From Bacteriovoracaceae bacterium (lineage in GTDB: Bacteria; Bdellovibrionota; Bacteriovoracia; Bacteriovoracales; Bacteriovoracaceae), in contig QKCN01000109.1 of the NCBI GenBank assembly GCA_003245675.1, positions 1-47,629 on the forward strand: a stretch of DNA of 47,629 bases, in the 5' to 3' direction. Position numbers and translations under genes: made by a program. Shown one piece after another: positions 32,334 through 41,033 of the stretch; the stretch's first letter is position 1; each line of letters opens with the position of its first letter. The notes beneath the pieces are model-generated. The model searched no databases, had not been told where the DNA came from, and was given only the letters and a program-made list of their open reading frames with translations.

Positions 32334-32750
32334 ATGGAGCACAGAAAAGTTCAAGTCGTTGTAATTGCAAAAGAAGAGGGTGAGAACTATCTTTTATTGC
32401 TGCAAACCAACGAAGAACGCGGCTCTTTTTGGCAAAATATAACAGGTAGCGTCGAAGGGAACGAATCTTTTGTAAGCGCTGCTGAAAGAGAATTTATTGA
32501 GGAAACTCAAATAAAAACTTTTGACTCTCTTCAAGAACTTCCTTACCAGATGGAATTTGAGGATCGCTTTCAGCGCCAAGTAACAGAAAAATCTTTTTTG
32601 ATTTGTGTCTCTCAAAAATATCAAATCCAAATAGATCCCCTAGAACACCAAAACTATCGTTGGGAAAAGATTGAGCAAGTGAATGCTGCTCATTTTAAAT
32701 ACAAAAGTAATTATGAATGTTTTAAAGTGGCCACTACTACTTACCTGTAG
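32334..32750 (+). CDS. Nudix hydrolase, NudB-like
   Basis: The 138-residue protein contains a Nudix box, GSVEGNESFVSAAEREFIEET, with the catalytic REFIEE intact. The glycine near the end of the classical box is replaced by Q. The N-terminal VQVVVIAKEEGENYLLLLQ and a FWQNITGSVE strand recall NudB, the dihydroneopterin triphosphate pyrophosphatase of folate synthesis. The length is similar, but the substrate cannot be fixed. AAAGGA lies 6 bases before the ATG. The next gene begins inside its last 38 bases. Confidence 0.85.
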   Translation: MEHRKVQVVVIAKEEGENYLLLLQTNEERGSFWQNITGSVEGNESFVSAAEREFIEETQIKTFDSLQELPYQMEFEDRFQRQVTEKSFLICVSQKYQIQIDPLEHQNYRWEKIEQVNAAHFKYKSNYECFKVATTTYL

Positions 32751-33738
32751 TTTTCTTGGAGCGACAAGCCTCACTGCACTTGCCCAAGAAGACTTGCCCG
32801 AAAATCTTTCCAGTTTACTGGAAGAGATTGCCCCTGCCCGCATTATTGAACAAAACACACGTCGCAATCTCCCCAGTAATAAATTCATCAAGACTGTAAA
32901 ATCAAAAGTCCTACAAGACGAGATTTTCCAAACCAGCAAAGTAAAAATTATTATTCCTCGCAAAACGATTATCACTAATATTCAAACAGACATTGACTAT
33001 AAACTTCCCAAAGAAATCATCGCCTGGGCCCATCGCAAAGTTGACCACGACAAATACGTCTACCTCATTGGAAAAGATGGAAAACACCAATTCAAAGTTC
33101 AGCAAAGGTTTGTTTTCTATCTTGGCAAAACCTATGAACTAAGTCATCGCCCAGATCACTTTACGCCAGTCAATCAAAGCATAAAAAAACCTGATCCTTC
33201 CCGCCAAGCTCCGAAGATGCTAGTGATGCCCTTCCTGCGCTATGAACAAGGAGCGATTCCACGTTTTTATGACAGCATTGCCGAAAACTCTGCGCCCCAA
33301 ATGACAGCACTTGGGACGAGCTTAGAATTCGAGCTAGATATTCCCGTCAACCTGGGAGCGCTTGTTCTTTATCGCAATGTTCTTCTCAATGACACAAAAG
33401 AAACAACTGCACGCTTTCTCTACCTAGGTGCTCAAGGAAAATATGTGCTCTCAGAAGATGCAACCAGAGCTTGGAAGCTAGGATTATCTTTTCTCTTTTC
33501 CCCCTGGGCCCAAGTTCACTACTTCGAAGACGGTAATAGAGAAACGGCTGGGCTCAATAGTTCTGCAATGGAAATTTCAGCAGAGCTTTCGCTAAAAAAA
33601 TGGTACAAACTCAATATAAGCTTGGGCCTTGTCAATGAGCGCAGCTCTCTTAAGGACCAACAAAATTTTGCAAGTAGTGCTGAAGATAGCAATGCTCAAA
33701 GGATATTTTTCCAAGTAGGGAAGCAGTTTAGTTTATGA
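32713..33738 (+). CDS. exported beta-rich protein, probable outer-membrane barrel
   Basis: This 341-residue protein has a signal peptide (LLLTCSFLGATSLTALAQ). About 110 residues follow that contain a LIGKDGKHQFKVQQRFVFYLGKTYEL beta stretch, then a C-terminal region of alternating strands (FELDIPVNLGALVLYRNVLL, ARFLYLGAQGKYVLS, LGLSFLFSPWAQVHYF). It ends in IFFQVGKQFSL, an aromatic-ended last strand suited to BAM-dependent insertion. The start at ATG 32713 lies inside the Nudix gene. The next gene begins at its stop codon (ATGATGA) and has a similar general plan, so the two may form a pair. No family is recognised. Confidence 0.65.
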   Translation: MNVLKWPLLLTCSFLGATSLTALAQEDLPENLSSLLEEIAPARIIEQNTRRNLPSNKFIKTVKSKVLQDEIFQTSKVKIIIPRKTIITNIQTDIDYKLPKEIIAWAHRKVDHDKYVYLIGKDGKHQFKVQQRFVFYLGKTYELSHRPDHFTPVNQSIKKPDPSRQAPKMLVMPFLRYEQGAIPRFYDSIAENSAPQMTALGTSLEFELDIPVNLGALVLYRNVLLNDTKETTARFLYLGAQGKYVLSEDATRAWKLGLSFLFSPWAQVHYFEDGNRETAGLNSSAMEISAELSLKKWYKLNISLGLVNERSSLKDQQNFASSAEDSNAQRIFFQVGKQFSL

Positions 33739-34817
33739 TGAAGAACTCTTTTGTCTTAATTGCAGCAATTCTTTTTTCCGCTCAAAGCTTTGGCAATGAG
33801 CAGAAACGCTATGCCACTCACCCTGCGCCCTATGATCGTTACTTTACCAATGAAGTGAAAGGGCAAATTGTCGTACTTGATGCACCTCTTTTTAGTGCCC
33901 CCTCCTGGGATGCCAAAATCTTAGCACGTAAACGCAAAGGACAATTGATATATATTCACCCCAAAGATCGCCGTCCTGTTCAATATCGCGAAGACCTCAA
34001 TGTCTTTCCTGATGCAGACTCTTCTGATTTTTATTTGACGATCACTCAAGATGGAAAAGATGCTTTTGTTCCCAAAGATTTCGTTCACATTTTATATAAA
34101 GATGAACGTGAGTTTGATAATAAGCTGCCCAAGCCGGATATTACCGACTATCGGCCACCTGAGCCCCTGGCCAAAAGTTATCCCTTTATCATTGAAAGTC
34201 CTTTCAGTGCTGAGCTTTTGCTGGGAACCAGCTTTCAACAACGCAAACCCTACCCTTTTCCCAGCGATATCAGCGAAAGTCATTTTCAGCCGGCGACAGA
34301 TTTTGCATTTAAATATCTCTATGCTCCTCAAGTTGATCGCTTTGCTCGTTTTGCGATTGGCATGCACTTTACCTTTCAATATCTCAAGAATTCATTTGTG
34401 CTAGGCAATGGCAATGGGGCTGAAATCAATTTTGTAAAATTTGGTGCTGGCCCTTGGGCCCAATATCGTCTCTTTCAAAATAAGCACTACAATGTGCACT
34501 TTGGTGGCGGATTCGATTATCACTTTTTAGATCGCATTTCCATTGAACAAACTGGCCCTACTAGCGGTTTGGAACGCAGACTCTTTGACGGCTTTAGCAT
34601 TGTTCCCAAAGCAGAAGTCTCGCTTACAATTCCCAAGGTCACTTCCACTCTGGACTTTGTGGTTTCGGCCCTCATTTCCAAAGAAATCTACAATAAATAC
34701 CGAGCTATTTCTCAAGCTCAATTTTCCGATTGGTGGAACACTGAGGACGACAGCATTAGTTTTCAAAACGCCCCCGCGGAGCTCAGTTTGTTTGTCGGAT
34801 TTAAAACCTGGCAATAA
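33735..34817 (+). CDS. exported protein with SH3-like N-terminus and outer-membrane barrel-like C-terminus
   Basis: The 360-residue protein has a signal peptide (FVLIAAILFSAQSFG). An SH3-like segment follows at about residues 40-110 (VKGQIVVLDAPLFSAPSWDAKILARKRKGQLIYIHPKD). The last 200 residues form a strand-rich region with many aromatic residues (FKYLYAPQVDRFARFAIGMHFTFQYL, FGAGPWAQYRLFQNKHYNVHFGGGFDYHF) and end LFVGFKTWQ. The start overlaps the preceding stop by four bases. Bacterial SH3 domains usually bind peptidoglycan peptides, so a link between outer membrane and wall is possible. That remains an inference. Confidence 0.65.
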   Translation: MMKNSFVLIAAILFSAQSFGNEQKRYATHPAPYDRYFTNEVKGQIVVLDAPLFSAPSWDAKILARKRKGQLIYIHPKDRRPVQYREDLNVFPDADSSDFYLTITQDGKDAFVPKDFVHILYKDEREFDNKLPKPDITDYRPPEPLAKSYPFIIESPFSAELLLGTSFQQRKPYPFPSDISESHFQPATDFAFKYLYAPQVDRFARFAIGMHFTFQYLKNSFVLGNGNGAEINFVKFGAGPWAQYRLFQNKHYNVHFGGGFDYHFLDRISIEQTGPTSGLERRLFDGFSIVPKAEVSLTIPKVTSTLDFVVSALISKEIYNKYRAISQAQFSDWWNTEDDSISFQNAPAELSLFVGFKTWQ

Positions 34818-34884
34818 CGCAGCGCGTTAGCTCTTTGTTTTTCCAAAAATGAAAAAAATTTTTCCATTTTTTTTCAAAAGTGTC

Positions 34885-34911
34885 TAAAGTTTTTACACCG
34901 CTCTCCGATAG
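34885..34911 (+). promoter_or_regulatory. strong FliA/sigma-28-like promoter for the twin 69-residue genes
   Basis: A perfect TAAAGTTT (34885-34892), exactly 11 bases, then TCCGATAG (34904-34911): 14 of 16 matches to the FliA consensus. It lies in the 142-base gap before the ATG at 34960. Confidence 0.8.
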
Positions 34912-34959
34912 GTTTAGTGATTGCAGGAAGCAATTCATAAAAAACCTAGGAGGGTTATC

Positions 34960-35169
34960 ATGGAAAATCAAAATCAAGACGTTCTTTTTCAAAAAATTGG
35001 CAACCGTTGGTATGTATTTGCTGAAGTGGACGGTGAAACAGTTTTCACTCCGATGCCAGAAGACGTTGACCCCAAAACAACCAAGCTTGAGCTTTACCAT
35101 ATTATCGAAGAACACGTACAAAGAATGGCAGACATCCAAAAGCGTCGCGATAATTTTGCAGCCGCTTAA
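34960..35169 (+). CDS. small 69-residue protein A of a twin operon
   Basis: The ATG at 34960 follows a strong AGGAGG. The protein (FQKIGNRWYVFAEVDGETVFT, then PKTTKLELYHIIEEHVQRMADIQKRR) looks like a three-stranded beta sheet followed by a long helix. It is cytoplasmic and has no cysteine. No family is recognised. An upstream in-frame ATG at 34921 lacks a ribosome site. Protein B starts 28 bases after its stop, and both lie between the best sigma-28-like promoter of the window and one terminator. The signals suggest abundant expression. Confidence 0.82.
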   Translation: MENQNQDVLFQKIGNRWYVFAEVDGETVFTPMPEDVDPKTTKLELYHIIEEHVQRMADIQKRRDNFAAA

Positions 35170-35197
35170 GGTTTAACAAATAATGTAAGGAGGCCCT

Positions 35198-35407
35198 ATG
35201 GGCGCACCTAAATTAAAGAATGATTCTCCTAAATCACATAAAAAAGCAAAACTAGCTCTTGTCGCTGATACAGCACAAGAATTAGATGCACCTCGCATTA
35301 AAGCGGAGATGCAACAGTACTGTGAGATTTTAAGAAAAATGATCAACTCTCCTGAAATGGCCAAAAAGGCGGCCCTTTGTGTGGAAGAAATGATCAACAA
35401 GCAATAG
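35198..35407 (+). CDS. small 69-residue protein B of a twin operon
   Basis: The ATG follows AAGGAGG by 5 bases. The protein has a lysine-rich, probably unstructured N-terminus (KLKNDSPKSHKKAKLAL) and then two amphipathic helices (APRIKAEMQQYCEILRKMIN and PEMAKKAALCVEEMINK). The basic tail could bind nucleic acid or an acidic partner. It is equal in length to protein A but unrelated in sequence. Its function is unknown. A Rho-independent terminator follows 28 bases after the stop. Confidence 0.82.
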   Translation: MGAPKLKNDSPKSHKKAKLALVADTAQELDAPRIKAEMQQYCEILRKMINSPEMAKKAALCVEEMINKQ

Positions 35408-35435
35408 ATCTGACAATTACAAGCCAGACTAAAAA

Positions 35436-35463
35436 GCCCTCGATTTATCGAGGGCCTTTTTTT
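35436..35463 (+). terminator. Rho-independent terminator of the twin small-protein operon
   Basis: GCCCTCGAT (35436-35444) and ATCGAGGGC (35447-35455) form the stem, followed by C and seven T. Confidence 0.88.
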
Positions 35464-35534
35464 GCCACATTATATGCATCTTATATGGAAGATAAACCAA
35501 CACTGTAAATAAAATAAATAGAACAACTTAATTA

Positions 35535-35552
35535 ATGGTCCCTTAGGACCAT
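35535..35552. repeat. 7-bp inverted repeat upstream of trmB
   Basis: ATGGTCC, spacer CTTA, GGACCAT, 55 bases before the trmB ATG. It has no T tract, so it may be an operator or a leader hairpin rather than a terminator. Confidence 0.45.
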
Positions 35553-35606
35553 ATCTTTCTTTCAAAAGACCTTTTCACTCCGCTAGGCCTTTGGTATATC
35601 CCGCCT

Positions 35607-36359
35607 ATGAAAAAATCAGAACCGCTTACCAAAAAACCCCAAGAACTCAATCGTTCTTTTTTAGAAAACTTTCGTTATACCATGAGCCATAACCCCTATC
35701 ATGACAAACTAGGCGAATTTAAAAAATTTGTGCTCTTAAATGAAGAAGGCGAAGCCCACCGTGGTCATTGGAGCTCCGAAGTATTCAAGAACACAGCCCC
35801 TCTTTGTGTGGAAATTGGTTCTGGCTACGGTGATTTTATGCACCAATATACTCAACTCAATCCCGATATCAATTTCATTGCCATTGAACACCGTTTCAAG
35901 CGCAGCTTTTCTCTCGCCCGAAAACTTGAAGCACTGCCGGTACAAAACTTTCGCTACCTGAGGGCCAAAGGTGAACGCCTGCACATGACTTTTGGCGAAG
36001 GTGAGATACAAAAATTATTTTTCTTCTTTCCAGATCCTTGGCCAAAAAATAAGCATCACAAAAAAAGACTCTTTCAGAGCTATTTCTTGGGAATGGCCTA
36101 TCAATGCTTAGCGCCTGATGGCATCTTCTATATCAAAACTGATCACGACAATTACTTTGAGTGGATGCTGGAGCACCTTGAGCACTACAACCAACACAAT
36201 CCCGATAAGAAATTTAAAATCGAACTTAAAAGTTTTGATCTACGACAAGAATATCCCGAGCACTTCTTAAGCAGCTTTAAAACTAAATTTGAAAAAATCT
36301 TTATTGAACAAGGAGTGAAAATCAAGGCCCTCGTCCTCACCAAGGAGCATCGAGGATGA
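35607..36359 (+). CDS. trmB: tRNA (guanine-N7-)-methyltransferase
   Basis: TrmB (250 residues) methylates G46 in the variable loop of tRNA with SAM. It shows motif I CVEIGSGYGDFMHQYTQ, the AIEHRFKRS strand and the signature FFFFPDPWPKNKHHKKR with its catalytic aspartate, then FYIKTDHDNYFEWM. The N-terminal 60 residues are a usual variable extension. No good ribosome site precedes the ATG. Its last four bases (ATGA) overlap the dnaG start, so dnaG expression is tied to it. An operon trmB-dnaG-rpoD follows. Confidence 0.95.
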   Translation: MKKSEPLTKKPQELNRSFLENFRYTMSHNPYHDKLGEFKKFVLLNEEGEAHRGHWSSEVFKNTAPLCVEIGSGYGDFMHQYTQLNPDINFIAIEHRFKRSFSLARKLEALPVQNFRYLRAKGERLHMTFGEGEIQKLFFFFPDPWPKNKHHKKRLFQSYFLGMAYQCLAPDGIFYIKTDHDNYFEWMLEHLEHYNQHNPDKKFKIELKSFDLRQEYPEHFLSSFKTKFEKIFIEQGVKIKALVLTKEHRG

Positions 36360-38209
36360 GTGATAACGATCTTGTCACCACCATCAAAGCTTACCCTATT
36401 TCCTCTGTGGTAGGACAATTTGTCTCTCTTCGAAAGAATGGACAAAACTATTGGGGCATCTGCCCTTTTCACCAAGACACCAAACCTTCAATGAGTGTCA
36501 ATGACCAAAAAGGCCTTTTTAAATGCTTTGCCTGTGGAGCAGGTGGTGATGCCATCTCCTTTGTCCAGCGCATGCAAAATCTCGACTTTAAAGAATCCCT
36601 AAAAGAAATTTGCAACATCCTAGGCATTGCCTATGACTCTTTTGTTAAAGAAAAAAAGATAGACCCTAAAGAGGAAATGGCCCACCGAATTCTCAAAGGC
36701 GCCTGCAATATTTATCAAGCAGTGGCCCAAAAAAGCAATCCACCAGAATACCAAGAATTTGTTAAACAAAGACAATTACGGCCAGCAACTCTGGAGCAAT
36801 TTCAAATTGGCTTTGCGCTTCCGAGCAACGAGCTCTATGAGTTTCTCAATAAAAAAGTTCCCGCCAAAGAACTTAAATTTGCCCTGCAAGTTGCACTAGA
36901 ACTCCAAATCATCCGCCAAAACGAAAATAGAGCTGATCAATATTACGACCTCTTCAGAAAACGCATCATGTTCCCCATTTGGGATGCCCTAGGGCAAGTG
37001 GTAGGCTTTAGTTCTCGCGCTGTTGATGACAAACAAAAGGCTAAATACCTCAACTCGATGGACTCTTTTGCATTTCATAAAGGCAATGTGCTTTTTGCCT
37101 ACAACTTTGCCAAAAAGGCTATTCGCCAAAAAAATCGAGTGATCATTGTTGAAGGCCACATGGATGCCATCATGATGCACCAATGTGGATTTGATGAAAC
37201 AATTGCCTTAATGGGTGTTGCCCTTTCAGAAAGAGCAAGAAAACTCCTTATTTCCCAAACTAAAAATATTTATTTGGCACTGGACAATGATGAAGCCGGA
37301 CTGAAGGCCGGGCGTCGTATCAATCAAGAATTTCTAGCAGATGGGATCATCCCCCACACAATTAGCTTTCATCCCGTAAAAGATGCCGATGATTTTCTCA
37401 AAGCAGAGGGAGCAGAAAGTCTAAAAAATCGCATTGAACATGCGCCTTTTTTTATCGACGAAGAACTAGAGCGCCTACTACCTCCTCAAGCTCCTCAATC
37501 AACACATGAAAGATTACAGTATCTTAGGGACGTTTTTTCACTATTACGCCCTCTCGGGGAAAATTTAGAGGCCATTGAAAGGCTGATGGGTGCAGCCACT
37601 CGCTTAGGCGTCCAAACAAGTAAAGAAGAAATTATCAAGCAATACCGCGAAGGAGCGGAGCAAAACTCCAAAACACAAGAACCAGAAATCATACGTCCCA
37701 GCCGCGAAATCAAAGCGGCACCGCAACAGCGTGCCACCAAAATGTCTACCGCCGAGCTTAAGGCTTTGCGCGCCATTATCGCCTATCCCAAAATTTTAAC
37801 GCATGCGGGTTATAAGGAACTACTTGATTTATTTACGAATTCTGTGATAAAAGATGCCCTTTGTATACTCAAGGAACTTTATTTCGAAGTAGATGATGAG
37901 GATTATTTGGTGGCCCTTTCAGGTCTTCTCGCGCGAGAACAATTTGCGCTTGAAATAAAAGATCAGTTGGCCGGATTTATTTTTGATTGCGATCCCCAAC
38001 TCTTCTCGCTGGAATTAGATGCCAAACAGCAAGAAACACTCTTGCAAGATTTGAAAGCTCTACTCCAAAGCGATGATTTGAAAAAACGTGAAGAGGATTT
38101 AAAAGAACAACTCTCCATGGTTGAAGATGCAAAAGAACGAGAGAGAATAATGCTCGAAATTGTTGAGATTAGAAAACGCAGAATGCAATCTAATCAAAAC
38201 TCTAATTAA
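36356..38209 (+). CDS. dnaG: DNA primase
   Basis: DnaG (617 residues) makes RNA primers for replication. The N-terminal zinc ribbon is intact: CPFH (C36, H39) and CFAC (C57, C60). The catalytic core has YYDLFRKRIMFPIWDALGQVVGFSSRAV. The TOPRIM domain shows VIIVEGHMDAIMMHQCGFDETIALMGVAL and YLALDNDEAGLKAG. The C-terminal helicase-binding domain is divergent but has the expected helical character. A GGAG at 36352 within the trmB end, though very close, may serve as ribosome site. It is followed by rpoD after 9 bases, the classical dnaG-rpoD order, with rpsU missing. Confidence 0.97.
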   Translation: MSDNDLVTTIKAYPISSVVGQFVSLRKNGQNYWGICPFHQDTKPSMSVNDQKGLFKCFACGAGGDAISFVQRMQNLDFKESLKEICNILGIAYDSFVKEKKIDPKEEMAHRILKGACNIYQAVAQKSNPPEYQEFVKQRQLRPATLEQFQIGFALPSNELYEFLNKKVPAKELKFALQVALELQIIRQNENRADQYYDLFRKRIMFPIWDALGQVVGFSSRAVDDKQKAKYLNSMDSFAFHKGNVLFAYNFAKKAIRQKNRVIIVEGHMDAIMMHQCGFDETIALMGVALSERARKLLISQTKNIYLALDNDEAGLKAGRRINQEFLADGIIPHTISFHPVKDADDFLKAEGAESLKNRIEHAPFFIDEELERLLPPQAPQSTHERLQYLRDVFSLLRPLGENLEAIERLMGAATRLGVQTSKEEIIKQYREGAEQNSKTQEPEIIRPSREIKAAPQQRATKMSTAELKALRAIIAYPKILTHAGYKELLDLFTNSVIKDALCILKELYFEVDDEDYLVALSGLLAREQFALEIKDQLAGFIFDCDPQLFSLELDAKQQETLLQDLKALLQSDDLKKREEDLKEQLSMVEDAKERERIMLEIVEIRKRRMQSNQNSN

Positions 38210-38218
38210 GGAGAACAA

Positions 38219-39964
38219 ATGTCTGTATTGGTCGCCTTCTTAAACTCTAAGGAATTTTCTAAATTAATTCTCAAAGGAAAAGACCAGGAGTATCTCACCC
38301 CTGAAAACATCAATGATGCAATACCTGCCAATATCGTTGATTCTGAATCTCTTGATGCCATTCTCAATAAAATCATTGAAGCGAGAATTGCCATTCAAGC
38401 TGATGAAGAGAACGAAGAAGATGAAGGCATTAGACTTGATGGCAGTGAAATAATTGAAGAAACGTTGACTCAAGAAGAAGAAAGAGAATTGCGTTCATCC
38501 TCTTCAGATCCTGTAAAACTTTATCTTAAGAAAATGGGATCAGTTGCACTTCTCACCAGAGAAGGCGAAGTTGAGATTGCCAAAGAAATTGAAGAAGGCG
38601 AAAAAGAAATCGTCCTCAGTTGTTTCTCTTCAACACATGCTCTTCATGAAATTGTAAAACTCAAAGACAAGGTTCTCAATGCCGAAAACCAAGACGAATT
38701 TGTAAAAGAATTGGTTCGTGGTCTCGACGACGAATCTAGTCCAGAAGATATCGAAGCTACTCGCCAAAGAATTTTTGGCGTAGTTGAACACTTAAGAGAA
38801 CTTCTTGCAACTATCGTGGATGAAGAAGGATATCTAAAAAGTCGCTCAAGTGATCAACAAAAGAATTTAGATAAAATTGCTGATGAGCTAGTGGATCTTA
38901 CTTTTAACCGCAAAATCATCAATAGCTTTGTTGAACCAGTTAAGAGCTACTATCTTCAGTTCAAAGACCTCTACGAACAACAAGATCGTATCTTCAAATT
39001 CCTAGAAGTCGCAGATATTGAAGCTTACAAGGTTCTATTTGATAAAATAATGGAAGATGATGGTTTCAAACGCCAGTTGGCCAGAGATCTTTACACCTCT
39101 GATGCCAAAATTGAACAACTAGTTAGAAACCAAGAAGATATTCTTCGTAAACTCCGTCGCCTAACAATGGACTGCGGAATGCCTGCGGAAGAAGTTTATC
39201 GCGTTCACGGCATTATCACCGAAGGTGAGGAAAAGGCCGACCGCGCCAAAGCGCAATTGGTTGAAGCCAACCTTCGCTTGGTTGTTTCGATCTCCAAAAA
39301 GTACACCAACCGTGGACTTCAATTTTTGGATCTCATCCAGGAAGGAAATATCGGTTTGATGAAAGCGGTGGATAAATTTGAATACCGTCGTGGTTACAAA
39401 TTCTCTACTTATGCAACTTGGTGGATTCGTCAGGCTATTACAAGGGCCATTGCCGACCAAGGAAGAACAATTCGTATTCCCGTGCATATGATTGAAACCA
39501 TCAACAAACTGGCAAGAACCTCTCGCCTACTCATCCAAGAGTTAGGAAGAGAGCCAACACCAGAAGAAATCGCCGTGCGCATGGATATGTCTGTAGATAA
39601 AGTGAAGAAAGTTTTCAAAATTTCTAAAGAACCTATTTCTCTGGAAACACCAATTGGCGAGGAAGAAGATTCTAGCTTAGGCGATTTTATTGAAGACAAG
39701 CGCGTGATCTCTCCGGCCGATGCCATGAGCAGCATTACGCTTTCCGAACAAACTCGTGCCATACTTTCCACCCTGACTCCAAGAGAAGAAAAAGTATTGC
39801 GTATGCGTTTTGGTATCGGCGAAAAATCAGATCACACATTGGAAGAAGTGGGACAAGACTTTTTCGTAACCAGAGAACGTATTAGACAAATTGAAGCGAA
39901 AGCACTTCGCAAGCTTCGTCACCCTAGCCGGGCAAAAACACTGAAACCTTACTTAGACAACTAA
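38219..39964 (+). CDS. rpoD: RNA polymerase primary sigma factor (sigma-70)
   Basis: The 581-residue protein has a short region 1.1 and an acidic linker, region 1.2 ([26 protein letters not shown]), and a non-conserved insert of about 200 residues. Region 2 follows ([62 protein letters not shown]), then region 3 and region 4.2 ([29 protein letters not shown]). This is the housekeeping sigma factor, consistent with the many TTGnnn/TATAAT-like promoters seen here. AAGGAG lies 5 bases before the ATG. A terminator follows at 39973. Confidence 0.98.
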   Translation: MSVLVAFLNSKEFSKLILKGKDQEYLTPENINDAIPANIVDSESLDAILNKIIEARIAIQADEENEEDEGIRLDGSEIIEETLTQEEERELRSSSSDPVKLYLKKMGSVALLTREGEVEIAKEIEEGEKEIVLSCFSSTHALHEIVKLKDKVLNAENQDEFVKELVRGLDDESSPEDIEATRQRIFGVVEHLRELLATIVDEEGYLKSRSSDQQKNLDKIADELVDLTFNRKIINSFVEPVKSYYLQFKDLYEQQDRIFKFLEVADIEAYKVLFDKIMEDDGFKRQLARDLYTSDAKIEQLVRNQEDILRKLRRLTMDCGMPAEEVYRVHGIITEGEEKADRAKAQLVEANLRLVVSISKKYTNRGLQFLDLIQEGNIGLMKAVDKFEYRRGYKFSTYATWWIRQAITRAIADQGRTIRIPVHMIETINKLARTSRLLIQELGREPTPEEIAVRMDMSVDKVKKVFKISKEPISLETPIGEEEDSSLGDFIEDKRVISPADAMSSITLSEQTRAILSTLTPREEKVLRMRFGIGEKSDHTLEEVGQDFFVTRERIRQIEAKALRKLRHPSRAKTLKPYLDN

Positions 39965-39972
39965 GATAAATT

Positions 39973-39999
39973 AAAAGCCTCTCACCTGAGAGGCTTTTT
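39973..39999 (+). terminator. Rho-independent terminator of the trmB-dnaG-rpoD operon
   Basis: AAAAGCCTCTC (39973-39983), loop ACCT and GAGAGGCTTTT (39988-39998). Its T tract ends only about 13 bases before the araC-family ATG. Confidence 0.9.
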
Positions 40000-40012
40000 C
40001 ATAAAAGCAATT

Positions 40013-40894
40013 ATGATTTTTGAACTAGATGCCATTGTGCGCTCGCGCTTTCAAGATTATCAGTCCCCCATGGGGCTCGTTAGCCTTGATCTGGATGAAC
40101 TCAATAATCTAAAAATATCACTACAACGACCAGCACTTATTTTTAGCCATAAATTTGAAGCTTTTAATGTGGAACTCCTTAAAGAAAACAAAGTGTTTTT
40201 TGTGGGGATTGATTCTCTTTTAATCTTGCCAGCACAACAAAAAATTTCAATTCAATCCTATGCTGACTTTTGTCACCTATCACTTATTCTTCCCGATCCA
40301 GAGCTTTTCTCCAAAGTCGAAAAAATATGCAAATTCAAGAACAAAAAATTCGAACAAATCTTTGCTGAGCCCTGTATTATTCAACGCAAAAACTGGATGA
40401 ATGAAATTTTCCATCGCCTTATTTATGAGCGCATTCAAGAAAAACAAAAAAATAGTTATGTGATCGACTTTCTAGAAATCGAAATTTTAAAAGAACTTCA
40501 TTACAACTATCGCGACTTCATCGAACTCAAAGATTCTCTTGAATTTTCTTATGATGGCATGACCCTGAATAAGAAAAATGAAATCCTCAAATCTGCAATC
40601 ATCTATATTGAGGGTAACCTTTTTAAAAGGCCCGGTATTAAAGAAATTGCCGATCACATAGGGGCCAGCGAGTCAACCCTCCAGCGCCTATTTCGAAAAG
40701 AGTTTCAGTGCGGTCCCGCAAGCTATCTCAAAAATCGTCTCCTCCACGAAGCACGCCACCTCCTCCGCACCACGGAATTGGCAACAGCAGACTTAGCTGC
40801 AGAATGCGGCTATAGCACACCAAGCTCCTTTATTTATGCCTTTCGCAAAAAATTTGGCATTTCTCCTCAGCAGTTTCTCTCCCAATATAAGTGA
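40013..40894 (+). CDS. AraC-family transcriptional regulator
   Basis: The 293-residue protein ends in a complete AraC double helix-turn-helix domain (about residues 195-292): RPGIKEIADHIGASESTLQRLFRKEF and TADLAAECGYSTPSSFIYAFRKKFGISPQQF. The N-terminal 190 residues resemble no ligand domain I know but may form the usual cupin (VFFVGIDSLLILPAQQKISIQSYADFCHLSLI). The ATG has no Shine-Dalgarno sequence and sits about 13 bases after the rpoD terminator, so transcription must start inside the hairpin region or by read-through, or the transcript is leaderless. An inverted repeat lies just after the gene, before two secreted-protein genes that it might control. Confidence 0.9.
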   Translation: MIFELDAIVRSRFQDYQSPMGLVSLDLDELNNLKISLQRPALIFSHKFEAFNVELLKENKVFFVGIDSLLILPAQQKISIQSYADFCHLSLILPDPELFSKVEKICKFKNKKFEQIFAEPCIIQRKNWMNEIFHRLIYERIQEKQKNSYVIDFLEIEILKELHYNYRDFIELKDSLEFSYDGMTLNKKNEILKSAIIYIEGNLFKRPGIKEIADHIGASESTLQRLFRKEFQCGPASYLKNRLLHEARHLLRTTELATADLAAECGYSTPSSFIYAFRKKFGISPQQFLSQYK

Positions 40895-40901
40895 CCCATT
40901 T

Positions 40902-40915
40902 TCGACATCTGTCGA
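40902..40915. promoter_or_regulatory. palindrome upstream of the secreted-protein pair (possible operator)
   Basis: TCGACA, two bases, TGTCGA: a perfect 6-bp inverted repeat 8 bases after the AraC gene stop and about 120 bases before the ATG at 41034. AraC proteins usually bind direct rather than inverted sites, so another binding factor is possible. Confidence 0.4.
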
Positions 40916-41033
40916 CACTTTCTCGATACTCCTGTTTTTCTCTTTGCTGTATAAGTAGCGCAACTAAAAAACGGGACAGGGGATATTTCCCGAAAATACT
41001 TCTACGGAAAGATTACCAACACAGGAGTTTAAA

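Noticed and set aside
34921-34959. Upstream start for the first 69-residue protein
   Set aside because: The ATG at 34921 has no ribosome site and is only about 10 bases after the -10 element; the ATG at 34960 has AGGAGG.
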